From assembly GCA_938049795.1 (NCBI GenBank), contig CALLCD010000188.1:1-6007 (forward strand): DNA of 6,007 nucleotides. Reading direction: 5' to 3'. This document shows positions 1-6,007 of this stretch, piece by piece; within the stretch, counting starts at the first letter, position 1, and the number at the start of each line of letters is the position of its first letter. This DNA comes from an uncultured Hyphomonadaceae bacterium (GTDB lineage Bacteria > Pseudomonadota > Alphaproteobacteria > Caulobacterales > Hyphomonadaceae). Both the position numbers and the translations under genes were made by a program. Below the pieces are notes generated by a model, which did not search any database, was not told the origin of the DNA, and was given only the letters and a program-made list of their open reading frames with translations.

Positions 1-761
1 CCTGCGGAGGCGTTCACTATCACATGCAAGGCCCCATCGCGGTCGGTCATATCAGCATTGATCTGCGCCATTTGGGCAGACAGCGCTCCGAGATTTGCCT
101 GCTCGATCGAAATGTCGATTTTGCCGGTAACAGCACCGCGATCAAATTGCAGATCAACCTCCCCACGTGACCAGTTGAGAGAGGCCGTATCATGCTCAAG
201 ACTTGCGGGCATGATCTGCGCATGAATGTACCCGTCTTCGATCAACCGTCCTTGCGCTTCAAACTGGGCGGCGACCTGACCTGCGGCGGTGTCGAGATAA
301 ATTGCTCCCCCCTCTATCGACAGCTGAGGGGATGGCTCCGAAGATGCAGATGCGCTCTCATCACGTTCGTAAAGTCGCTCCAGACCGAAAAAGCTAACGC
401 CCTCATCATCCACCTCGCCGCGGATCACCGGCGCGTCCAGCATGACACCCTCGATCTGCACCCGCATCAATCCGGACAAGCGATAGGTAAGCCCAATGGT
501 GCGCACTTCAAACGGCATGTCCGCACCGCTCTTTATGCGGAAACCGTCAATCTGCGCTGATGACCGCCCAAGCTCTGCCACCGTGATGTCACATGCGAAA
601 TCCTGCCCTTCGCACCAAGACCGCACGGCTGTCTCTGCAAGGCTCTTGCGTCCCACCCATAATCCAATAAGCCCGACAATCACCAAAGCCAGAAGAACAA
701 TGACAATGCGCAGCAGCCATACTGCCGGAGATACTCTCTTTATGGAAAAAACTTGGGTCAC
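1..761 (-). CDS. Inner-membrane-anchored YdbH/AsmA-like protein, N-terminal part (partial, 3' end off the left edge)
   Basis: This is an uninterrupted minus-strand reading frame of 253 visible codons that leaves the window without a stop. An in-frame TAG lies about 36 bases upstream of the chosen start, and no ATG or TTG occurs between them. GTG at 759-761 is therefore the best start, although no clear Shine-Dalgarno precedes it. Residues 13-36 form one hydrophobic helix after a short basic N-terminus (IKR), which suggests an uncleaved inner-membrane anchor with the rest in the periplasm. C50 and C57 follow closely and could form a disulfide. The remainder is rich in short beta-strand-like segments (VRTIGLTYRLSGLMRVQIEG, then VRGE-type turns and SFFGLERL). 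That pattern is typical of YdbH-type members of the AsmA superfamily, which are thought to help move phospholipid between the two membranes. A low-complexity Ser/Ala/Glu/Pro stretch sits near residues 142-152. The family call rests on pattern only; another AsmA/TamB-like or DUF protein is possible. Confidence 0.6.
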   Translation of the reverse strand, partial: MTQVFSIKRVSPAVWLLRIVIVLLALVIVGLIGLWVGRKSLAETAVRSWCEGQDFACDITVAELGRSSAQIDGFRIKSGADMPFEVRTIGLTYRLSGLMRVQIEGVMLDAPVIRGEVDDEGVSFFGLERLYERDESASASSEPSPQLSIEGGAIYLDTAAGQVAAQFEAQGRLIEDGYIHAQIMPASLEHDTASLNWSRGEVDLQFDRGAVTGKIDISIEQANLGALSAQMAQINADMTDRDGALHVIVNASA

Positions 762-934
762 ATTTTCAATTCTGGTGCGTGTTTTGCTTGTTGGCTACAT
801 TAATGGCTTTACATGGAGTGAATAAGGCCGAAGATAAATATTGGCAGAACGTGGTATTTTTTTACAGATAGTCTTTAATCGTCGGCATTTTTCTCGTCAT
901 GGGGGAAAACTTGCGTAATTGGGTGTAGAGTTAA
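762..934. promoter_or_regulatory. AT-rich divergent intergenic region between the YdbH-like gene and the M23 peptidase gene
   Basis: This 173-bp gap is clearly more AT-rich than the genes on either side and must carry the start signals of both divergent genes. On the plus strand there are fragments resembling -35 and -10 elements: TTTACA at 808-813 followed 19 bases later by GATAAA, TTGGCA at 841-846, and TTTAAT at 874-879. None of them makes a full, well-spaced pair, so no promoter is assigned. No convincing inverted repeat or CtrA-type TTAA-N7-TTAA site was seen. Confidence 0.35.
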
Positions 935-2323
935 ATGAGTTTCACAAACGGGTCAAAACTGAACACGCGTGATGAGCTCAAAGGCGGGCTGTTCCCCGTC
1001 AGCCTGTTGCTCGGCGGGTTTATCGCCTTGTCGGCCTTTGCGTGTCATGAAGTGCAAACCCGATACGGCACCGAAATCAACGCCCTGCTGGCCTCCGCAC
1101 TCATCAACGAGCCCGCAGGACGGCTGACCCGTGCGCCGCTGCCGCCACCTGATATGCGCGCCGATTTTGCCGATATCCAAACCGTCTCCCGCACCGGCAC
1201 ATTGCAGCGCCGCTCGACACTGGTCGAAACCCTCGCCAATATGGGCGCAGATGAAGCGGATGCCGAGCGCGCCCTCCAGCCGATCTATGACGCTGAATTG
1301 ATCGACCCGCGCCGCGTCGCTGCCGGTCTCGCCCTGACCGCAAATTTCTCAGAAGACGATAACCGCCTCCTCTCAGTCTCCTTCCGGCCCGAAACCGGAC
1401 GCAGCATCCTGTCCAAGCGCATGGCCGATGGCCAGTTCTTCGCCAGCAATCTGAGCGTCCAGCGCGTCCCCTCCGTCAAACGCGTCTCGGCCACCATCTC
1501 CACCAGCCTTTACGAAGCCGCCCTCGAGGCCGGCGCAACCGACCAGCAGGTCGCAGACTTTGCCGAAATCTTCGCCTTCGACATCGACTTCCAGCGCGAG
1601 ATTCAAGCCGGTGACGCCTTCGAGATCGTTTACGAAAATTTTGTCGATGAACGCGGCAACCATGTCAGCTCCGGCGACATCCTGTTTGCCGCCCTCGATG
1701 GCCGCGCGCTCGACCGCAGCTTCTATCGCCACACCCCCTCTGACGACAACATCACCGACTATTTCACCGCCGACGGCAAAAGCGCGACACGTTTTCTCAT
1801 GAAAACCCCGATCAATGGTGCACGCCTCTCCTCGAGCTTTGGCCGCAGACGCCACCCGATCTCCGGCTATTCGCGCCTGCACAAGGGCACCGATTTCGCC
1901 GCCCGCTCCGGCACCCCGATTTTCGCCGCTGGTAATGGTGTTGTCGAACGCGCCTCGCGCTATGGCGGCTACGGCAAATATGTCCGTATCCAGCACGCCA
2001 ATGGCTACGAAACCGCTTATGCCCATATGTCCCGCTATGGCCCGAATGTGCGCAAAGGCCGCCGCGTCCGTCAGGGCGACATTATCGGCTATGTCGGTTC
2101 CACCGGCGCATCCACCGGCCCGCACCTGCATTATGAAGTCCTGATCAATGGCCAGCACGTCAATGCCATGACCTTGCGCCTGCCGACCGGACGCACGCTT
2201 GAGGGCGATCTGCTCGAAGACTTCGAAAAGACCCGCGACGCGCTCGACCTCCAACGTCAGACCCTCGCCGATCCGCAACAATTGCAGGCCACCGCCCCCG
2301 TCATCGGCATCCGCAGCAACTGA
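935..2323 (+). CDS. M23-family zinc metallopeptidase, MepM/ShyA-type peptidoglycan DD-endopeptidase
   Basis: The 462-residue product is predicted to hydrolyse peptide cross-links of peptidoglycan in the periplasm, making room for wall growth. Residues 18-36 are a hydrophobic signal-anchor. Residues about 85-270 resemble the paired N-terminal domains of MepM/Csd3/ShyA proteins, including a stretch of the SLYEAALEAG type and FDIDFQREIQAGDAFEIVYE near 214-234; in that family the first domain can occlude the active site. The M23 domain spans about 290-415. All key residues are present: H316 and D320 (HKGTD) and H399 as zinc ligands, with H364 (YAHMSR) and H397 (GPHLHYEV) as catalytic histidines. 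The C-terminal 45 residues are a charged tail. The start is forced by a TAA directly upstream (932-934), and the ribosome binding site is weak (TAGAG). The gene is divergent from the YdbH-like gene and convergent with the acyl-CoA dehydrogenase gene. It appears intact and active. Confidence 0.93.
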   Translation: MSFTNGSKLNTRDELKGGLFPVSLLLGGFIALSAFACHEVQTRYGTEINALLASALINEPAGRLTRAPLPPPDMRADFADIQTVSRTGTLQRRSTLVETLANMGADEADAERALQPIYDAELIDPRRVAAGLALTANFSEDDNRLLSVSFRPETGRSILSKRMADGQFFASNLSVQRVPSVKRVSATISTSLYEAALEAGATDQQVADFAEIFAFDIDFQREIQAGDAFEIVYENFVDERGNHVSSGDILFAALDGRALDRSFYRHTPSDDNITDYFTADGKSATRFLMKTPINGARLSSSFGRRRHPISGYSRLHKGTDFAARSGTPIFAAGNGVVERASRYGGYGKYVRIQHANGYETAYAHMSRYGPNVRKGRRVRQGDIIGYVGSTGASTGPHLHYEVLINGQHVNAMTLRLPTGRTLEGDLLEDFEKTRDALDLQRQTLADPQQLQATAPVIGIRSN

Positions 2324-2333
2324 TTATCCCCCC

Positions 2334-2366
2334 AAAAGAAAAGGGCCGAACATCACTGTCCGGCCC
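2334..2366 (-). terminator. Rho-independent terminator of the acyl-CoA dehydrogenase gene
   Basis: A perfect 6-bp stem GGGCCG (2343-2348) / CGGCCC (2361-2366) encloses a 12-base loop, which can add three inner pairs closing on a tetraloop. On the minus strand the stem is followed at once by TTTTCTTTT (2342-2334), the expected U-tract, 25 bases after the dehydrogenase stop. On the plus strand the hairpin has no T-run after it, so it would be a poor terminator for the peptidase transcript. Confidence 0.8.
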
Positions 2367-2391
2367 CAATCTCAAATCATGTCAGAAGCGC

Positions 2392-3717
2392 CTAACGCCA
2401 GACCGCCTCCAGCGACAGGTCTTCGGCTGACATATTGCCATATTGGCGCACCTCATTGCGGCCCACAACATGGTGATGAACCTCGTCCGGCCCATCAGCC
2501 AGACGCAACGTCCGCTGATTGGTGTACATCGCAGCCAGCGGGGTCCATTGCGAGATCCCCGTTGCGCCATGAACCTGAATGGCCTGATCAATAATCTCGC
2601 AGACCCGTTCGGGCACCAGCGCCTTGACCATATGCACCCAGATCCGCGCTTCGCGATTGCCGAGCACATCCATAGCGCGCGCCGCTTTGAGCACCATCAG
2701 CCGCATCGATTCAATCTCGATCCGCGCGCGCGAGATCACCTCGATATTTTTGCCCAGATGCGCAATCGGCTTGCCGAACGCTTCACGGCTGACACCTCTG
2801 CGGCACATCAGATCAAGCGCTTTCTCGGCTTGCCCAATCGAGCGCATGCAGTGGTGAATGCGCCCTGGCCCCAGCCGAAGCTGCGAGATTTCAAACCCGC
2901 GCCCCTCACCGAGCAACATATTCGTCTCCGGCACCCGCACATCGGTAAACCGGATATGCATATGTCCATGCGGCGCGTCATCCTGACCGAACACATTCAT
3001 CGGTCCCAAAATCTCCACGCCCGGCGCATCAATCGGCACAAGGATCTGCGATTGCTGCTTGTTTGGCGCGGCATCCGGGCTCGTCTTGACCATGGTGATC
3101 ATGATTTTGCAGCGCGGATCGCCTGCGCCGGAAATATAGTATTTCTCGCCGTTCAGCACCCATTCCCCATTCTCGAGCACCGCTGACATACCGATATTCT
3201 TCGCGTCCGACGACGCCCGATGCGGCTCGGTCATTGCGAAAGCCGACCGGATTTTGCCTTCGAGCAGCGGCTTGAGCCACATCTCTTTTTGCTCGGGCGT
3301 GCCAACGCGTTCGAGCACTTCCATATTGCCCGTGTCCGGTGCCGAACAATTCATCGTCTCCGACGCCAGCCGGTATTTGCCAAGTTCGACCGCGATATAA
3401 GCATAGTCGAGATTTTTCAGCCCCTCGCCCGTGCCCGCATCCGGCAGGAAGAAGTTCCACAAGCCTTCCGCCTTCGCCTTGTCTTTCGCCGCTTCGAGCA
3501 ATTCAAGCTGCCCGGGCACATAGCTCCAGCGGTCTTCGCGGTTCTCGCCGAGCGCATGAAACTCGTCCGACATGGGCGCAACCACATCTGCGATAAACCG
3601 CTTCACATGTTCATAGAGCGGAACCGCCGCTTCGGACATTCTAAGGTCATTCAACTCATCATTGGGGTTGAACCCGAACCCCGAACCGCTCGGATTGCTT
3701 GTGTGTGTGTCAGCCAT
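2392..3717 (-). CDS. Acyl-CoA dehydrogenase family flavoprotein, ACAD10/11-like (LvaC-like) subgroup
   Basis: The 441-residue product is a cytoplasmic FAD enzyme expected to act on an acyl-CoA thioester, normally by alpha,beta-dehydrogenation with electron transfer to ETF. Visible family motifs are FAMTEPHRASSDA (160-172, flavin-binding signature 1), REAFGKPI (311-318, FAD contact) and QVHGATGISQ (381-390, the QxxGxxG region). The C-terminal catalytic loop reads LADGPDEVHHH (406-416). By alignment in my head, D408 takes the place of the catalytic Glu of medium-chain enzymes (YEGT). ADGPDEVH is typical of the longer ACAD10/11 and LvaC group, known for handling 4-hydroxyacyl-CoAs through a 4-phospho intermediate. 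No cognate kinase is visible here. The start is firm: AGGAGGA lies 7 bases upstream of the ATG. Codons 3-6 contain a short AC dinucleotide run. The gene is divergent from the symporter and has its own terminator. The substrate cannot be told from sequence. Confidence 0.92.
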   Translation of the reverse strand: MADTHTSNPSGSGFGFNPNDELNDLRMSEAAVPLYEHVKRFIADVVAPMSDEFHALGENREDRWSYVPGQLELLEAAKDKAKAEGLWNFFLPDAGTGEGLKNLDYAYIAVELGKYRLASETMNCSAPDTGNMEVLERVGTPEQKEMWLKPLLEGKIRSAFAMTEPHRASSDAKNIGMSAVLENGEWVLNGEKYYISGAGDPRCKIMITMVKTSPDAAPNKQQSQILVPIDAPGVEILGPMNVFGQDDAPHGHMHIRFTDVRVPETNMLLGEGRGFEISQLRLGPGRIHHCMRSIGQAEKALDLMCRRGVSREAFGKPIAHLGKNIEVISRARIEIESMRLMVLKAARAMDVLGNREARIWVHMVKALVPERVCEIIDQAIQVHGATGISQWTPLAAMYTNQRTLRLADGPDEVHHHVVGRNEVRQYGNMSAEDLSLEAVWR

Positions 3718-3724
3718 GTCTGCT

Positions 3725-3731
3725 TCCTCCT
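3725..3731 (-). promoter_or_regulatory. Strong Shine-Dalgarno of the acyl-CoA dehydrogenase gene
   Basis: AGGAGGA on the minus strand, 7 bases before the ATG at 3717, is a near-perfect anti-Shine-Dalgarno match. It fixes the start of the 441-residue dehydrogenase and suggests efficient translation. Confidence 0.85.
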
Positions 3732-3740
3732 GAGATCATA

Positions 3741-3752
3741 ATCGGTGCCGAT
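3741..3752. promoter_or_regulatory. Short inverted repeat upstream of the dehydrogenase gene (possible operator)
   Basis: ATCGG-TG-CCGAT is a perfect 5-bp inverted repeat with a 2-base centre, placed 24-35 bases upstream of the dehydrogenase ATG. The position would suit repression by a TetR- or GntR-type regulator, but the arms are short and could occur by chance. Confidence 0.25.
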
Positions 3753-3885
3753 AAATGCCGGACCGCTAAGCCATGCTCTATTGAATGCGCGATATGGCCG
3801 AGAAAATCCAGCAAAGTTTCGGCGCGCCCTACCGGGATGACGCTGAAAATTGCCCCCGAACACTGGCCCACCCTGCTCGAACCGG

Positions 3886-3903
3886 TTAGACTCAACAGTC
3901 GAA
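3886..3903. promoter_or_regulatory. Imperfect inverted repeat upstream of the symporter gene (possible operator or leader hairpin)
   Basis: The arms TTAGACT and AGTCGAA, separated by CAAC, are complementary at 6 of 7 positions. They overlap a perfect 8-bp palindrome AACCGGTT at 3880-3887. The element ends 18 bases before the symporter ATG and just before its Shine-Dalgarno, so it could be an operator or a small 5' UTR hairpin. There is no independent support. Confidence 0.25.
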
Positions 3904-3907
3904 TCTC

Positions 3908-3913
3908 GGGAGG
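3908..3913 (+). promoter_or_regulatory. Shine-Dalgarno that sets the symporter start
   Basis: GGGAGG lies 8 bases before the ATG at 3922. The frame stays open upstream to a TTG at 3850, but those 24 extra codons have no ribosome binding site, are polar, and precede the usual start of the first membrane helix. The ATG at 3922 is therefore the real start. Confidence 0.8.
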
Positions 3914-3921
3914 GTTGGAGC

Positions 3922-5490
3922 ATGATCCAGACACTTGATCTGGCGATTATCGGGCTATATTTCGCGCTCGTTTTCGCCATTGGTATCTATGTCACGCGCC
4001 GGACACGTACCGATGAGGATCTCTTCCTTGCCGGTCGCGATTTGCCGTGGGGGCTGATCGGCCTGTCCCTGTTTGCCTCCAATATTTCCTCAACCACGCT
4101 GATCGGACTGGCGGGCAGCGCCTATACGGACGGCATCGTCAATTCCGTGTTCGAATGGGGCTCGGCCATTCCGTTCGTTGTGCTCGCCGTGCTCTACGCC
4201 CCGCTCTATCTGACCACGCGGATCACCACGGTTCCCGAATTTCTCGAAAAGCGCTTTGACCGCCGCTCGCGCACCCTGTTCTCGCTGATCACGATCACCA
4301 TCTCGATCATCGTGGACACAGCGGGCGGGCTCTATGCGGGCGCGGTTGTGTTGAAAGTCTTCTTCCCGAATCTCGTCTTGTGGCAAACCTGTCTCGTCCT
4401 CGCCTTCATCGCTGGCGCCTACACCGCCTTTGGCGGTCTTAAAGCGGTCGTCTACACTGACGCCATCCAAGCCGTCATCCTGATCATTGGCGGCGGCGCG
4501 CTTACCTATATCCTGTTCGCCAAACTCGATTTCTCATGGTCGGCCATGATCGAAGCCGCCCCGCCCGAACATTTCTCGGTCATCAAGCCGGTCGATGACA
4601 AAGCCATGCCGTGGCCTGGCCTGTTCTTCGCCGTGCCGTTTCTCGGCTTCTGGTATCTCGCCACCAACCAATACATCACCCAGCGCATCCTCGCCGCGCG
4701 CGATGTCAATCATGCCCGCTGGGGCCTGATGTTTGGTGGCCTCCTCAAATTCCTGCCGCTCTTCATCATGGTCCTGCCCGGCGCAATGATGATCTCGATC
4801 ATGCCCGGCATCGAAGACGGCGACAGCGTGTTCCCGCAAGCGGTGGTCAATTTCCTCCCCACGGGACTTGTCGGCCTCGTCCTCGCCGGCTTGATCTCGG
4901 CCATCATGTCGAGCGTAGATTCGACCCTCAACTCCGCCTCCACCCTCGTCGTGCATGATTTCCTCAAGCCTGCCAATCCGGACATCTCGACCGAGAAAAT
5001 GCTCAGCGCAGGCCGGATTTCCACCTTCGTCTTTATGATCGTCGCCGCCGCATGGGCACCCATGATCGAGAACTTTCAGGGCCTCTGGTCCTATCTGCAA
5101 TCCATGTTCGCCATCATCGTACCGCCCGTCGTCATCCTGTTCCTGCTCGGCATTTTCTATAAGCGCGGCAATGGTCACGGGGCGTTCTGGACGCTGATCA
5201 TCGGCATTCTGGCGGGTGTCATCCTGTTCGTGCTCGGCCTTGGCGACGACCCCATCTGGCCGGTCCATTACAGCTATAATATCGGCATCTGCATCCTGAT
5301 CTCGATCACGAGCTTTGTCGGCATCAGCCTGATGACCGCCCCACCCTCGCCAAGCCAGATCGAGAATTACACGTTCCGCAAAGAGATGATCCATGCCGGA
5401 ACCGAAGGTCTGCCCCTGTGGAAAGACTATCGCGCCCAGTCAGCCGTCCTGATCGTCATTGTCGCGGTCCACTATATCGTGTTCAGCTAA
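3922..5490 (+). CDS. Sodium:solute symporter of the SSS/SLC5 (SGLT-like) family
   Basis: The 522-residue product is an inner-membrane transporter expected to couple solute uptake to Na+ entry. About 14 hydrophobic segments are visible, beginning at residues 4-24 and ending at 507-521, which matches the LeuT-fold SGLT branch in number and length. Family landmarks are FASNISSTTLIG (51-62, broken TM1), FEWGSAIPF (77-85), TTVPEFLEKRFDRRSRT (102-118), YLATNQYITQRILAARD (245-261), GGLLKFLPL (272-280) and SSVDSTLNSASTL (330-342, Na2-site serines). Compared from memory with Vibrio SGLT, the sugar-contact positions Glu88, Asn260 and Lys294 correspond to E78, N249 and K276 and are kept, whereas Gln69 corresponds to T59. 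A sugar or polyol-like substrate is possible, but other SSS substrates cannot be excluded. The gene is divergent from the dehydrogenase across a 204-bp region, and its last 8 bases overlap the end of the opposing dioxygenase gene. Confidence 0.9.
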   Translation: MIQTLDLAIIGLYFALVFAIGIYVTRRTRTDEDLFLAGRDLPWGLIGLSLFASNISSTTLIGLAGSAYTDGIVNSVFEWGSAIPFVVLAVLYAPLYLTTRITTVPEFLEKRFDRRSRTLFSLITITISIIVDTAGGLYAGAVVLKVFFPNLVLWQTCLVLAFIAGAYTAFGGLKAVVYTDAIQAVILIIGGGALTYILFAKLDFSWSAMIEAAPPEHFSVIKPVDDKAMPWPGLFFAVPFLGFWYLATNQYITQRILAARDVNHARWGLMFGGLLKFLPLFIMVLPGAMMISIMPGIEDGDSVFPQAVVNFLPTGLVGLVLAGLISAIMSSVDSTLNSASTLVVHDFLKPANPDISTEKMLSAGRISTFVFMIVAAAWAPMIENFQGLWSYLQSMFAIIVPPVVILFLLGIFYKRGNGHGAFWTLIIGILAGVILFVLGLGDDPIWPVHYSYNIGICILISITSFVGISLMTAPPSPSQIENYTFRKEMIHAGTEGLPLWKDYRAQSAVLIVIVAVHYIVFS

Positions 5491-6007
5491 TCGCGAGAAA
5501 CGCCTTGGTCGCATCCGACGCCTTCGCGCCCGCGAGAATATCGTCATGCGGCACAGGCGTCAGCGCTTTGCGCTTGAAGCGCGGATCATCAAGCACGCTT
5601 TCATTGTCGCCGCGAAAGAAACTCGAGATCAGCCCCCAGCGCGAAAACTCCGACAGGTTCGGATTGGACGAGTGCAGCAAATTGGAATGAAAGATCACCG
5701 CATCCCCGGGCGCAAGCTCGACATAGACCGTCTCGTGGCGCTCTTGTAGCGCTTCGACACGGCTCATCTCCGCGCCCGTCTGCTGCCCAACCGTGCCATG
5801 CCGGATGCGACCATAGCGGTGGGTCTGCGGCATCACCATCAGGCAACCGTTTTCCTTGGTCGCCGGATCAAGCGCGACATAGCAGCTTGCCATATCATCG
5901 GTCAGAAACCCGTCATCATACCAATAGCCATAATCCTGATGCCATTCCCACGCCCCGCCCGAGCGCGCCTCTTTCTGCATCAGCTTGGCATGGAAAAACT
6001 CCGCCGA
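5483..6007 (-). CDS. Phytanoyl-CoA dioxygenase (PhyH) family Fe(II)/2-oxoglutarate oxygenase, C-terminal part (partial, 5' end off the right edge)
   Basis: The frame is open to the window edge. Nine codons before the first visible ATG (5980) read SAEFFHAKL and run smoothly into KE...WEWHQDYGYW, the normal PhyH context, so that ATG is internal and the true start lies beyond 6007. The visible 174 residues hold the jelly-roll core of a non-haem iron hydroxylase: HQD (His codon 5939-5941, Asp codon 5933-5935) supplies two Fe(II) ligands. The distal His is in LLHSSNPN (codon 5672-5674), after APGDAVIFHSN. The Arg in EFSRWGL (codon 5639-5641) is the expected 2-oxoglutarate contact. The family hydroxylates varied substrates, among them phytanoyl-CoA, ectoine and secondary metabolites, and the substrate cannot be set from this part. 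The TGA at 5483-5485 lies inside the end of the convergent symporter gene, with no terminator between them. Confidence 0.88.
   Translation of the reverse strand, partial: SAEFFHAKLMQKEARSGGAWEWHQDYGYWYDDGFLTDDMASCYVALDPATKENGCLMVMPQTHRYGRIRHGTVGQQTGAEMSRVEALQERHETVYVELAPGDAVIFHSNLLHSSNPNLSEFSRWGLISSFFRGDNESVLDDPRFKRKALTPVPHDDILAGAKASDATKAFLAIS

Noticed and set aside
192..825. Plus-strand open frames opposite the YdbH-like gene (192-560 and 496-825)
   Set aside because: They are shadows of the minus-strand frame, which is open across the whole stretch and has a membrane anchor and coherent protein composition.
1031..1051. Cys37 at the end of the peptidase signal-anchor as a lipoprotein site
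   Set aside because: The residues before it (SAFA-C) lack the Leu/Val/Ile at -3 that a lipobox needs, so a plain membrane anchor fits better.
1373..2281. A 302-codon open frame antisense to the M23 peptidase gene
   Set aside because: It lies wholly inside a well-supported gene. Its Gly/Ala-rich composition is what strong GC bias at third codon positions produces on the opposite strand, and no ribosome binding site or family motif was seen.
3785..3889. A 34-codon plus-strand frame ahead of the symporter, a possible leader peptide
   Set aside because: There is no ribosome binding site, third-position GC is lower than in neighbouring genes, and no attenuator structure or runs of regulatory codons were found.
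3850..3921. Extension of the symporter to a TTG start at 3850
   Set aside because: The added 24 residues are polar and have no ribosome binding site, while GGGAGG sits at the right distance before the ATG at 3922.
3710..3934. A 74-codon minus-strand frame in the divergent gap that overlaps the dehydrogenase start by a few bases, like a coupled leader gene
   Set aside because: It starts antisense inside the symporter gene, lacks a Shine-Dalgarno, has weaker third-position GC than nearby genes, and matches no recognised family.
4534..5394. A 286-codon open frame antisense to the symporter gene, very rich in Asp, Glu, His and Gly
   Set aside because: The charged composition mirrors hydrophobic membrane codons read backwards (for example ATC read as GAT), a usual artefact opposite transporter genes.

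Overview
The window reads as a piece of an alphaproteobacterial chromosome, probably from a marine, Hyphomonas- or Maricaulis-like aerobe. This placement is inference. It rests on moderately high GC, strongly GC-biased third codon positions, the MepM-type endopeptidase architecture, and a cluster of acyl-CoA dehydrogenase, Na+/solute symporter and phytanoyl-CoA dioxygenase-like genes. No rRNA, tRNA, CRISPR array, insertion sequence or phage gene was seen.

Left part (1-2323), envelope genes. A partial gene on the minus strand (1-761) encodes an inner-membrane-anchored protein that looks like the AsmA-superfamily/YdbH group. It starts at a GTG and runs off the left edge. Divergent from it, across an AT-rich 173-bp gap (762-934), is a complete M23 zinc metallopeptidase of the MepM/ShyA type (935-2323), predicted to cleave peptidoglycan cross-links.

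Middle (2324-3717). A minus-strand acyl-CoA dehydrogenase of the long ACAD10/11-like subgroup converges on the peptidase gene. Between the two is a hairpin whose T-rich tail faces the dehydrogenase, so it is a good intrinsic terminator for that gene.

Right part (3718-6007). A 204-bp divergent control region carries strong ribosome binding sites on both sides and two inverted repeats. It separates the dehydrogenase from a plus-strand Na+/solute symporter of the SSS/SLC5 family (3922-5490). The symporter gene overlaps, tail to tail by 8 bp, a minus-strand phytanoyl-CoA dioxygenase-like gene (5483 to beyond 6007) whose N-terminus is cut off by the window edge.

The symporter, dehydrogenase and Fe(II)/2-oxoglutarate oxygenase could form an uptake-and-oxidation module, but only proximity supports this. 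I found no convincing undescribed system. The most useful leads are the Asp in place of the usual Glu base in the dehydrogenase, the altered substrate-site residue in the symporter, the tail-to-tail overlap, and the inverted repeats in the shared control region.
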